From an uncultured Armatimonadota bacterium (GTDB lineage: Bacteria; Armatimonadota; Fimbriimonadia; Fimbriimonadales; Fimbriimonadaceae): 40,324 nt of DNA. The notes under the pieces were generated by a model. The model was not told the origin of the DNA. It worked only from the letters and a program-made list of their open reading frames with translations, and made no database searches. Shown one piece after another: positions 8,424 through 15,661 of this stretch. Position 1 is the first letter of the stretch; the number at the start of each line of letters is the position of its first letter. The position numbers and the translations under genes were made by a program. The stretch lies in NCBI GenBank assembly GCA_903899015.1, contig CAIUHP010000066.1, positions 1 to 40,324 on the forward strand. Reading direction: 5' to 3'.

Positions 8424-9113
8424 ATGGAACCCGTCACAGTCGTCGGCCCCAAAATCATCACTCTGAAAGATGTCCGCTCGAACCCAAAGATTCGTAAGCT
8501 CATCGACGGCGCGAATGAAGTGATGAAGGCCATGGGTTATACCGAACATGGTTTGCGCCATGTCACGGTGGTCTCTTCAATCACCCGATACATTCTTGAC
8601 CATCAAGCACTCCCACCCCGTGAAGTTGAGTTGGCCCAGATCGCGGCCCACATGCACGATATTGGAAACGTTATTAGTCGGCTCAACCACCCCATGCATG
8701 GGGCGGCAATTGCGTTCACGATCTTGAATGAAATGGGAATGGATGCCTCCGAAATCGCACCCATACTTGGCGCAATTGGCAACCACGAAGAATTGACCGG
8801 TGGTCCGGTTTCGCTGATGTCCGCTGCGCTCATCATTGCGGACAAGAGCGATGTCCACCGAAGTCGAGTTCAAAACCCGATTATTGAGAGCTTCGACATT
8901 CATGACCGTGTGAACTACGCGGTTCAGAAGAGCCGGGTGGAGATTAAGCCAGATGCGCAGACCATTGAGCTGATTTTGGAAATCGATACGACTCAAGCTA
9001 CAGTTATGGAGTACTTCGAAATCTTCCTAAGCCGCATGGTTATGTGTAGGAAATCGGCCGAAATGTTAGGATATCGATTCACTTTGAACGTGAACGGCAC
9101 CTATCTCGAGTAG
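8424..9113 (+). CDS. HD-domain phosphohydrolase
   Basis: A 229-residue soluble protein of the HD superfamily, which hydrolyses phosphate esters with a metal bound by His and Asp. Visible ligands are H46 (in EHGLRH), the HD pair H78-D79 (in AHMHDIGN), H89 and H92 (NHPMHG), H114 of the GNHE segment region, and an Asp in IIADKSD. The spacing resembles YqeK/RelA-like and HDIG relatives, but there is no attached sensor, GGDEF or nucleotidyltransferase domain, so the substrate cannot be named. The C-terminal 60 residues are a small alpha/beta extension. It is transcribed on its own from a possible leaderless promoter. Confidence 0.8.
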   Translation: MEPVTVVGPKIITLKDVRSNPKIRKLIDGANEVMKAMGYTEHGLRHVTVVSSITRYILDHQALPPREVELAQIAAHMHDIGNVISRLNHPMHGAAIAFTILNEMGMDASEIAPILGAIGNHEELTGGPVSLMSAALIIADKSDVHRSRVQNPIIESFDIHDRVNYAVQKSRVEIKPDAQTIELILEIDTTQATVMEYFEIFLSRMVMCRKSAEMLGYRFTLNVNGTYLE

Positions 9114-9140
9114 GCGGCAGGACAACCTCTCGAGAATTTG

Positions 9141-9163
9141 CTCCTTCGCCATAAGTGAAGGAG
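9141..9163. repeat. Hairpin after the HD gene
   Basis: CTCCTTC and GAAGGAG pair over a nine-base loop in the 163-bp gap 9114-9276. There is no T-tract, so I do not call it a terminator. It could be a transcript-end stabiliser or a factor-dependent stop. Confidence 0.35.
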
Positions 9164-9264
9164 ACGCAGCGGAAACCATTAAGTTGGTGTTCCCTAGAGA
9201 GCCTTAGATGCGCGTTGGCAAGCAATTCCCGAAGAGTCTCATCGCCGGATCGTAAAAAGAGCCT

Positions 9265-9270
9265 TACAAT
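9265..9270 (+). promoter_or_regulatory. Putative -10 element of the first pilin-like gene (leaderless)
   Basis: TACAAT lies exactly six bases before the ATG at 9277 and no Shine-Dalgarno is present. This is the third case in the window of TAnnnT-N6-start. Confidence 0.45.
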
Positions 9271-9276
9271 AGAAAT

Positions 9277-9861
9277 ATGGTTCGGGTCCGCGCGATTGCG
9301 ATAGTGGAGTTGATTTGTGTTGTCGTAACCCTTGTCGCGCTTGCCTTCATCGCGGTCACTTGGTTTACAAGGCCCACATTGTCCCACCCGCACTACTGCC
9401 TGTCCAATATCAAGCAGATTTGTTTGGCCGAATTGATCTACTCCGGCGACTATGACGATCGGTTTTCTCAAGCAGAAGGCTGGGGAGATCGAATAAAGGA
9501 ATACGCGAGAACCGACTCAATCATGCATGACACTGAGGGCGTCGAAGCAAACCAATATGGCTATGCTTTTCGGGAGCGAGCAGGCAGCGCTAAACAATCC
9601 GGCTTTCAGCACCCTGAGTCAACAGTTCTCATTTTTGATAGCACCCTTCTTTACAAAAACGCCCACAGTGAACTCTGGTCGGTCCCTCAGCCGGGCCGAC
9701 ACCGGTCCGCAGATGGCTCGGTCGCCGTCGATAATTTAGCTTTTGCCGATGGACATGCTAGAGGATTTAGCACGATTACCCCGTCAGGGCCAAACCAGGT
9801 GGGTGGTTTAGCACAAGCACTTGCAGCCGATGATATGGCTATTCGAGACTACAAAAAATAA
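9277..9861 (+). CDS. Divergent pseudopilin-like protein (paralog 1 of 3)
   Basis: A 194-residue protein with one N-terminal membrane helix and a periplasmic domain like the DUF1559-type pseudopilins of Planctomycetes and Armatimonadota. The start VRVRAIAIVELI aligns with a prepilin signal: A6 at the cleavage position (the canonical pilin at 39519 also has Ala), and E11 at mature position +5, which in type IV pilins neutralises the next N terminus. FTLIE is reduced to IAIVE. Shared features of the trio follow: LSNIKQ, a YSGDYDDRF segment, YGYAFRER, IFDSTL, HSELWS and a final ADGHA. It heads a three-gene run (9277-11111). A filament, adhesin or secretion role is inference. Confidence 0.8.
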   Translation: MVRVRAIAIVELICVVVTLVALAFIAVTWFTRPTLSHPHYCLSNIKQICLAELIYSGDYDDRFSQAEGWGDRIKEYARTDSIMHDTEGVEANQYGYAFRERAGSAKQSGFQHPESTVLIFDSTLLYKNAHSELWSVPQPGRHRSADGSVAVDNLAFADGHARGFSTITPSGPNQVGGLAQALAADDMAIRDYKK

Positions 9862-9914
9862 GACCGGACTCCTAACATGATCATTCTGAACATAGGTTTC
9901 CACACAGAGGTGTT

Positions 9915-10478
9915 ATGAAAAGGCAGAGAGCACTAACGGTTTGGGGGGCCCTTGTGATCGTCCTCGTCGTGCTGGTTTTGGCAGCCATCTTCATGCCCGT
10001 CAGCACAGGTGAACGAGGAGCTGCGCCACGCGCCCGTTGCCTCTCCAATGTGAAGCAGCTAGTCCTATCGGAAATCATGTACTCAAGTGATTTTGATGAT
10101 CGGTTTACAAGGGCGACGGCCTGGATGGATGCGGTCACCCCCTATGAAAAGACCGAGGAAATTAAGCGAGACCCGGAGGGGACGAAGCCAGGGCAGTTTG
10201 GTTATGCTTTTCGAGAGCGAGCTGACGGAGAGAAGTTGACTTCGTTCCTTTCTCCCGCCCAAACGATTCTCATATTTGATAGCAACCTCTTCCAGCGGAG
10301 TGCGCACAGCGAACTTTGGTCGATTCCTCGACCTGGAAGACACAAAGGTGGCAATGTCTGTGGGTTTGTCGACGGCCATGCCAAGGTGCTTGTTTCTCCG
10401 ACCCCAGATCATCCTGAGCTCAATGACACCCTGCAAGAAGCGCTCAAAGCTGACGACAAAGCCACGACGAAACCTTGA
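9915..10478 (+). CDS. Divergent pseudopilin-like protein (paralog 2 of 3)
   Basis: A 187-residue paralog of the gene 53 bp upstream, with the same body motifs: LSNVKQ, YSSDFDDRFT, YGYAFRERA, IFDSNLF, HSELWS and VDGHAK. The N-terminal helix starts KRQRALTVWGAL, so Ala is still at the cleavage position (A6), but the +5 glutamate is replaced by Gly (G11). That change weakens assembly in classical type IV pilins. A ribosome-binding site AGAGG lies close before the ATG. It is likely an operon partner of the flanking paralogs, and probably a membrane-anchored protein even if it is never processed. Confidence 0.8.
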   Translation: MKRQRALTVWGALVIVLVVLVLAAIFMPVSTGERGAAPRARCLSNVKQLVLSEIMYSSDFDDRFTRATAWMDAVTPYEKTEEIKRDPEGTKPGQFGYAFRERADGEKLTSFLSPAQTILIFDSNLFQRSAHSELWSIPRPGRHKGGNVCGFVDGHAKVLVSPTPDHPELNDTLQEALKADDKATTKP

Positions 10479-10484
10479 GCTGTC

Positions 10485-11111
10485 ATGAGCGAATTGTTGA
10501 AGAAGCCATTTACCTTGGGCGCGAGGATCCTCCTTGGCTTAGGCTTGGTGGTCCTCGTCGTCATCATCATTTTTCCTGTGTTTGCGCAGGCTCGCATGGG
10601 AGGTAAACAGCCGTGTTTATCCAATTTGAAGCAGATGTTCGTCGGAACGATGCTCTATGCAGAGGACAACAATGATTGCATGCCCTTAGCCAATTGGATG
10701 GATGGTCTAAGACCGACAGTCAACGAGCAACAGTTTCACGATCGAACGGCATTTAAAAAGCCTGATTATGGTTACGCTTTTCGCGATCGGGTGCTTGGCG
10801 AGCCGTTTAGTTCGGTCGCGACTCCTTCAAAATTCATCCTGATTTTTGACAGTAGCCTTCAGGGGCGAAACCAGCATAGCGAGCTCTGGTCTTTGGCACA
10901 TGGCGGGACCCATGGTCGTTTCCAAGGAGACCCGTCATCCCGTGATTTCGTCGTCAACGCCGATGGACATACCAAAACGCTTTCCATCATTCGGCCAGGG
11001 GCATTAGCTGGTGAGTTGTCGACGTTCCAAAGGACCCTGTTTGAAGACGATGACTCTCAAGAAATACATGGACTTGGTGACAAGTCACTAAAGAGCGCTG
11101 GAGCCAATTGA
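10485..11111 (+). CDS. Divergent pseudopilin-like protein (paralog 3 of 3)
   Basis: A 208-residue third paralog, starting six bases after the previous stop. The start reads LLKKPFTLGARIL: FTL and the downstream FPVFAQAR of the canonical pseudopilin remain, but Pro replaces the cleavage-site residue and the +4/+5 Ile-Glu is Gly-Ala. Processing by a prepilin peptidase therefore looks unlikely, leaving a plain signal anchor. Body motifs are kept: LSNLKQ, YAEDNND, YGYAFRDR, IFDSSL, HSELWS and ADGHTK. The C-terminal tail is longer and acidic (FEDDDSQE). Last gene of the trio. Confidence 0.8.
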   Translation: MSELLKKPFTLGARILLGLGLVVLVVIIIFPVFAQARMGGKQPCLSNLKQMFVGTMLYAEDNNDCMPLANWMDGLRPTVNEQQFHDRTAFKKPDYGYAFRDRVLGEPFSSVATPSKFILIFDSSLQGRNQHSELWSLAHGGTHGRFQGDPSSRDFVVNADGHTKTLSIIRPGALAGELSTFQRTLFEDDDSQEIHGLGDKSLKSAGAN

Positions 11112-11279
11112 AACTCTTTATTTAGGTGGTGAGCCGATCTGTCGGCAAACCAGCGATCACAAAAGTAGCACGGTGAACCTAATAAGAAATATTCCAGGCT
11201 TTAATTGAGATAGTCTGAATATGAGGCCGAGTGAGACGTTCCCGGGGGCCTACTAGATTCATAAAAAACTAGAAATCGG

Positions 11280-11313
11280 GCAGATCGGGTACCATCTGCT
11301 CTTGCCGAAAGGC
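11280..11313 (+). promoter_or_regulatory. Structured leader candidate upstream of rpsF
   Basis: Within the 266-bp gap 11112-11377 two hairpins sit side by side about 65-98 bases before the rpsF start: GCAGAT/ATCTGC (11280-11299, eight-base loop) and GCC-GAAA-GGC (11304-11313, a GNRA-type loop). Many bacteria place an S6:S18-binding RNA in the rpsF leader for autoregulation; I cannot confirm that consensus here by eye. A further hairpin, GCCGA-TCTG-TCGGC, lies at 11133-11146 with no T-tract. Confidence 0.3.
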
Positions 11314-11377
11314 TCTCTGCATTCTCGTGCGTCCGTATGGGCCCGCAAGTATGCCTATTGCCCACAGGGAGCAAACC

Positions 11378-11671
11378 ATGTCAAACAGAAAATACGAAGC
11401 ATTTTATATTGTTAAAGCGGACCTCACCGATGCTGACGTCCAGAAGATTGCCGACAAGTTCAAGGAAGTCGTCGAGAACCAGGGCGGTACCGTTGAGAAG
11501 GCCGGAAAGTGGGACAAGCGAAAGCTTGCTTATGAGATCAACGGTCATAAAGAAGGCATCTACATCCTCATGAACTTTGAGGCCGATCCTAAGGTTCCAC
11601 TTGAGCTTAATCGTCTCATGCGCATTAGCGATGACATTATTCGACATCGCGTTTTCAAGCTTGAGGACTGA
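11378..11671 (+). CDS. rpsF: 30S ribosomal protein bS6
   Basis: A 97-residue small-subunit protein that pairs with bS18 on the platform of the 30S subunit. It shows the typical order: a first strand RKYEAFYIVKADL, a GGTVEKAGKWDKRKLAYEI region, GIYILMNFEA, and the RISDDIIRHRVFK C terminus. The start at 11378 has GGGAG a few bases upstream and gives the normal length; the longer frame from 11327 adds 17 unrelated residues. It is followed 24 bases later by ssb, a common pairing, but neither rpsR nor rplI follows. Confidence 0.96.
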   Translation: MSNRKYEAFYIVKADLTDADVQKIADKFKEVVENQGGTVEKAGKWDKRKLAYEINGHKEGIYILMNFEADPKVPLELNRLMRISDDIIRHRVFKLED

Positions 11672-11689
11672 GCTAAAAGGGAGTAAGAT
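11661..11689 (+). promoter_or_regulatory. Internal promoter for ssb (leaderless)
   Basis: TTGAGG at 11661-11666 and TAAGAT at 11684-11689 are separated by 17 bases, the ideal sigma-70 spacing, with the -35 inside the last codons of rpsF. The -10 ends six bases before the GTG at 11696, so a transcript would start at the start codon. This would let ssb be expressed apart from rpsF. A GGGAG 13 bases before the GTG could serve translation of the longer rpsF-ssb message. Confidence 0.55.
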
Positions 11690-11695
11690 AGGCCA

Positions 11696-12124
11696 GTGCT
11701 GAACCGCGTAATACTCATCGGTCGATTGACTCGTGACCCCGAATTAAGGACCACGAACACCGGAAAGAGCGTTGTCTCGTTTTCGATTGCCGTTAATAAG
11801 CTGCGTAAGCCTCAGGATCCCAGTCAGCCAGATGCCGATTTCTTCCGCATTACGGCTTGGGAGCGAACTGCTGAATACGTTTCGAACTATTTGACGAAGG
11901 GCAGATTGGTCGCTGTTGAAGGTCGACTCGAAGTCCGCAAGTTCGTTGACAATTCAGGTGCCAATCGTGAAGTCACCGAAGTGGTTGCCGATAACGTTCA
12001 GGGTCTCGATCGACCACGTGACGATTCGAGTGCGGGCGATTCTCATGCTCCTGCCGCTGGCGGAAGAGCTTCCGCATCGGTTGCTCCTAGTGCAGACGAA
12101 TACGATCCGTTTGCTGACGAATAA
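11696..12124 (+). CDS. ssb: Single-stranded DNA-binding protein
   Basis: A 142-residue OB-fold protein that coats single-stranded DNA in replication and repair. The OB fold spans about 1-105 (LNRVILIGRLTRDPELR, GKSVVSFSIAVN, DFFRITAWERTAEYV, GRLVAVEGRLEVR). It is followed by an Ala/Ser-rich linker and an acidic tip. The tip reads DEYDPFADE: the Pro-Phe pair that normally ends the protein is followed by three more residues. The start is a GTG at 11696, supported by family length. A strong terminator follows at 12152. Confidence 0.95.
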   Translation: MLNRVILIGRLTRDPELRTTNTGKSVVSFSIAVNKLRKPQDPSQPDADFFRITAWERTAEYVSNYLTKGRLVAVEGRLEVRKFVDNSGANREVTEVVADNVQGLDRPRDDSSAGDSHAPAAGGRASASVAPSADEYDPFADE

Positions 12125-12151
12125 ATTGAATGCCGCCCAAACTTAGGGTGA

Positions 12152-12198
12152 GTGAGGCGAGAGAGTCCATACCTTTCTCGTCTCACTTTTTTATTTTG
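12152..12198 (+). terminator. Intrinsic terminator after ssb
   Basis: Bases 12152-12165 pair with 12173-12186 (14 base pairs including two G-T wobbles, with a seven-base loop), immediately followed by TTTTTTATTTTG. This is a textbook terminator that closes the rpsF-ssb unit. Confidence 0.92.
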
Positions 12199-12243
12199 CT
12201 TTGAAGTGATTTCGCATTGTGCGACCATTAGCCAAGAGGACTT

Positions 12244-13302
12244 ATGCAGGTCAATTTAGACACCCGTTCTGTCGTAACCGAGCTTGATCCCGATGGAATG
12301 CTCAATCTTGTGGAAGACTTTCCCCAGCAATGCCTCAAAGCACTCGAGATTGCTGAACGAGTGACGTTCAAATCACTCGATCGAGCTCCGAGTTTGGTCG
12401 TAGTTGCTGGAATGGGTGGCTCAGCGGCGGGCGGTGACTTCATGAGGGCTCTATTTGACGAGCATGCCGCTATTCCATTGATTGTCAATCGAGATTACGA
12501 TCTGCCCTCATTTGTGGGGGTTGGCGACATGGTTTTTTGTTCGAGCTACAGCGGCAATACTGAAGAGACGCTCTCTGCCTACATGGCAGCTAAAAAGAAA
12601 GGAGCGAAAGTTATTGCCGTTACCAGCGGAGGCAAGCTGAAAGAGTTAGCGGAAGCGGACGGTTTTCCAGTCGTCATCGTCCCTAGTGGACAGCCGCCCA
12701 GAACGGCGCTTGGTTACATGCTTATTCCATTGATCGTCGCGTGTCAAAAGCTCAGGCTGATTCACGATCAGGATATTCGAGGCGTTGTTGAGCTTCTTGA
12801 AGTAGCAAAGAAAGATTGGACGGTGGAAGCCAAAGGCAATGAGGCCAAGAAGCTAGCGATTCGTCTCAAAGGAACAGTCCCGATTCTTTACGGGCTCGGA
12901 AGTTGGCAGGGTTCGATCGCCAATCGCTGGAGATGTCAATTCAACGAGAACGCGAAGATGATGGCGTTTGTGAACGTTTATCCCGAATTGAACCATAACG
13001 AAATCTTGGGATGGAACGATGTTGCTAACCAGGGCGTGGCGAAGTTCTCTGGAATTGTCTTAGAGGGTGGTTCCGAGTCCGAAAAAATGAAAGATCGCGC
13101 CGCGGTAACCGAGAGATTGGTCGGCCGACAATGCGAATTCGAACACGTTCAAGCTCGCGGGGATACCCTTCTGGGAAAAATGCTTTCACTTGCTTACTTA
13201 GGAGACTTCGTCTCGATCTATCTCGCTCGTTTGAACGGAGTTGATCCCGAAACCATTGAGTCGATCAACAAACTCAAAGAAGCGCTCGAACAGATCTCTT
13301 AG
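12244..13302 (+). CDS. Bifunctional phosphoglucose/phosphomannose isomerase (SIS domain)
   Basis: A 352-residue enzyme of the PGI/PMI family that interconverts fructose 6-phosphate with glucose 6-phosphate or mannose 6-phosphate. SIS-fold phosphosugar motifs are GMGGSAAGGD (56-65) and SSYSGNTEET (100-109). The family-specific QPPRTALGYM segment follows, as does NHNEILGW near residue 250, which holds the presumed catalytic glutamate and histidine. Length fits the archaeal-type bifunctional enzymes and is much shorter than classical PGI. AGAGGA precedes the ATG. It lies between a terminator and a 358-bp gap, so it is probably monocistronic. Confidence 0.9.
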   Translation: MQVNLDTRSVVTELDPDGMLNLVEDFPQQCLKALEIAERVTFKSLDRAPSLVVVAGMGGSAAGGDFMRALFDEHAAIPLIVNRDYDLPSFVGVGDMVFCSSYSGNTEETLSAYMAAKKKGAKVIAVTSGGKLKELAEADGFPVVIVPSGQPPRTALGYMLIPLIVACQKLRLIHDQDIRGVVELLEVAKKDWTVEAKGNEAKKLAIRLKGTVPILYGLGSWQGSIANRWRCQFNENAKMMAFVNVYPELNHNEILGWNDVANQGVAKFSGIVLEGGSESEKMKDRAAVTERLVGRQCEFEHVQARGDTLLGKMLSLAYLGDFVSIYLARLNGVDPETIESINKLKEALEQIS

Positions 13303-13660
13303 TCAAGTGCAGGCGTTAGTTGAGGCTCTCGCTTACTTCAAATCGATAGATTGTGCATGGTTTATCTCATTTAAGGAGACATCCTCCGAGCGTTAGTGAC
13401 AAATCTGCGTAACGACTGTCGTTTTTTCTGAAACAATGAATTTCTCACTCCGTCTAAGCGATTCAGCGTATTTTTAAGGTTGTTTTTAGGAACCTGCCCC
13501 CCAGAATGGGGTTAAATTGGAACGGATCGATGAAGGGTGACAGACGAACTTTCAATAATTTCAGAAACCTCAGTGCGCAACCATATGCGCACGGTTCTCT
13601 GTTGAAAGCCAACTCCCCTGTCCGCAGTTTTATTCCGGATGCGATTCCAGAGGGGCTCGG
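13303..13660 (+). promoter_or_regulatory. Intergenic region upstream of the respiratory operon
   Basis: A 358-bp gap with no convincing ORF or RNA gene. It must carry the promoter of the 15-kb operon that starts at 13661, but I cannot choose a -35/-10 pair with confidence. It holds the perfect inverted repeat at 13573-13592, and just before the ATG a GAGGGG ribosome-binding site. Confidence 0.5.
13573..13592. promoter_or_regulatory. Inverted repeat GTGCGCA-ACCATA-TGCGCAC, operator candidate
   Basis: A perfect 7-bp inverted repeat with a six-base centre, 69 bp before the ctaA-ctaB start codon. No T-tract follows, so it is not a terminator. Its position suits binding of a dimeric regulator that controls the ACIII-caa3 operon, or an RNA hairpin in the leader. 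Confidence 0.45.
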
Positions 13661-15661
13661 ATGAAGTCCCAGAAGCTCTCTACATTCGCTTGGATCGTGT
13701 TGGTCTATAACTTGGCCGCCGTTGCTTGGGGCGTTTATGTTCGAGCGTCAAAGTCTGGAGACGGCTGTGGAAGCCATTGGCCACTTTGTGATGGTGCTTC
13801 GGTACCACTTCACGGCTACGCCGCCAAGATAGTCGAATCCTCGCACCGAATCTCCACCACATTAGTGGGCGTCCTTGCGATTGCGATGCTCGTATGGGCG
13901 TTTCGAGCCTTCCCAAAAAAGCACCTTGTTCGAACGGCCGCCTCGGGTGTGATGGCGCTTACGCTGGTTGAGGGTTTGGTTGGAGCCGCGCTGGTCAAGT
14001 TCCAGTTGGTCGTTAATAACAGCAGCGGGCTAAGGCTCGCGGTCATGGGCATCCACGTAACAAGCACCTTTATGTTGCTCGGTTGTATCGCGACAGTCGC
14101 GATGGCCGCGTCAGGGTTGCGACCGCTCAGATTCAAAGGTCAAAGTGGAATTGGCTGGATTCTTGGCATGGCTGCATTCGGGATGCTTCTCCTTGGAATA
14201 AGCGGAGCTGTTTCCGCACTTGGCCACACGCTTAATCCGGTTGACAACGTTCTCAGCGCGGCCATGGACCCTAAGACCTTTTGGATGGTCCGCCTTCAGC
14301 CGTTGCATCCCTTGATCGCCGTCAGTGTGGGTCTCTATCTCGCATTAGCGGGCGGTCTCATTCAGCATTTGCGTCCAGATCCCAACGTCAAAAAAGCGCT
14401 CCGATGGATGGTCGGCATCTACGGCGGACAAATCCTGGTTGGGATTGTGAACATTTGGCTGAAAGCGCCTATCCCGATGCAGATGATGCATCTGGCCTTA
14501 GCGGATGCGAATTGGGTGAGCCTGGTCGCCGTTACGGTTTATGCTTTAGGCGAAGGGATCGAGCGAGTTGAGGCTCGACCTGCTCCGCAAGAAGCTCCAG
14601 CATCTGTTCCACTGGTTGGAATGGCGCTTGTAAAGGCCTATATTGCCCTCACGAAGCCTCGCGTCATTAGTTTGCTTCTCTTTACGACCTTGACCTCAAT
14701 GGTCGCTGCAAAGGGAAATTGGCCCGGTACGTTCCTGTTCTTTGCAGTCGGGATTGCGGGATATATGTCGGCGGGGGCCGCTAACGCGATCAATATGGTC
14801 ATCGACCGAGATATCGATCTCACGATGAAGCGAACGGCAACCCGTCCAACGGTTACGCAATCCATCCCATCGAAGAACGCGCTTTTCTTTGCGTTCAGCA
14901 TGGCTCTCGTTGCCTTCGCGATCCTCTGGTTTGCTGCCAACCTGCTTTCTGCGGTCATGGCGTTTAGTGGTCTCGTTTTCTACGTCGTGGTGTACACCAT
15001 GATGTTGAAGCGTCGAACATGGCACAACATCGTGATCGGAGGAGCCGCCGGTGCTTTCCCTCCCCTCGTGGGATGGGCCGCAGTAACAAACGATCTGCCG
15101 CCACTGGCCCTGTATCTCTTCGCAATTATTTTTGTGTGGACCCCGGTACATTTCTGGGCTTTGGCGCTGCTGCTTAAAGATGAATATGAAGCGGCGGGCG
15201 TTCCGATGTTGCCAGTCGTCAAAGGCGAGCGCAATACGGTCACACAAATCGCGATTTATTCGGTAATCACGTTCATCGTCACGCTGATTCCGTTCTTACT
15301 GCCTCAGGTGGGTTGGATATATGCAGGAACAGCGGTTGTTCTTAATCTGATTCTTCTTTATCACTGCGCGCAGTTGTATCGACATACCAATCGACCGACG
15401 GCGAGTCGACTGTTTCACTACTCGATGATTTACCTAGCAATTCTCTTTTTAATGCTTGCGGTTGATCGCACGATCGTCATTCGAAGCGCGATTACCCCAG
15501 CAAATCGAGCCGATATATCGGTAAGATTAAGCTCATTCCCAGATTCGGTTCGTCAATTACGACAAGTAACCGTCAAAGTTGCGCAATGCAACATCAATCT
15601 AGCGCTGCAGGGACGCGTGATTGAAGGGACGAACCTCCTTGCTGTTTCGGAGCACTGTTAA
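13661..15661 (+). CDS. ctaA-ctaB: Fused heme A synthase (CtaA/COX15) and heme O synthase (CtaB)
   Basis: A 666-residue polytopic membrane protein carrying both steps from heme B to heme A. Residues 1 to about 300 are CtaA: the GCGSHWPLCDG motif near 40, SSHR with a heme-ligand His, and later paired His-containing helices. After a Pro/Ala linker, residues of about 320-604 are CtaB, a UbiA-type prenyltransferase with LTKPRVISL and the NMVIDRDIDLTMKRT motif near 376-390 whose aspartates bind the Mg-farnesyl diphosphate. A tail of about 60 residues beyond the last helix (605-666) is not part of either family core. GAGGGG precedes the ATG. The stop overlaps the actA start (TAATG). This arrangement of ctaA joined to ctaB is known in some other lineages. 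Confidence 0.94.
   Translation: MKSQKLSTFAWIVLVYNLAAVAWGVYVRASKSGDGCGSHWPLCDGASVPLHGYAAKIVESSHRISTTLVGVLAIAMLVWAFRAFPKKHLVRTAASGVMALTLVEGLVGAALVKFQLVVNNSSGLRLAVMGIHVTSTFMLLGCIATVAMAASGLRPLRFKGQSGIGWILGMAAFGMLLLGISGAVSALGHTLNPVDNVLSAAMDPKTFWMVRLQPLHPLIAVSVGLYLALAGGLIQHLRPDPNVKKALRWMVGIYGGQILVGIVNIWLKAPIPMQMMHLALADANWVSLVAVTVYALGEGIERVEARPAPQEAPASVPLVGMALVKAYIALTKPRVISLLLFTTLTSMVAAKGNWPGTFLFFAVGIAGYMSAGAANAINMVIDRDIDLTMKRTATRPTVTQSIPSKNALFFAFSMALVAFAILWFAANLLSAVMAFSGLVFYVVVYTMMLKRRTWHNIVIGGAAGAFPPLVGWAAVTNDLPPLALYLFAIIFVWTPVHFWALALLLKDEYEAAGVPMLPVVKGERNTVTQIAIYSVITFIVTLIPFLLPQVGWIYAGTAVVLNLILLYHCAQLYRHTNRPTASRLFHYSMIYLAILFLMLAVDRTIVIRSAITPANRADISVRLSSFPDSVRQLRQVTVKVAQCNINLALQGRVIEGTNLLAVSEHC

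Noticed and set aside
12125-12243. A short rpsR (bS18) gene after ssb
   Set aside because: The gap is 119 bp with a long terminator hairpin and no frame that could encode a bS18 protein of about 75-90 residues.
13421-13431. ACGACTGTCGT followed by six T as a terminator
   Set aside because: The loop would be one base (or three after opening a pair), so the stem is too tight and short for an intrinsic terminator.
13573-13592. Terminator reading of the GTGCGCA palindrome
   Set aside because: No T-run follows on either strand and it lies well away from the upstream gene's stop.
14580-14640. A frameshift or false join between the heme A and heme O synthase genes
   Set aside because: The frame is open through a natural Pro/Ala linker (PAPQEAPAS) and both halves are complete, so this is a genuine fusion.
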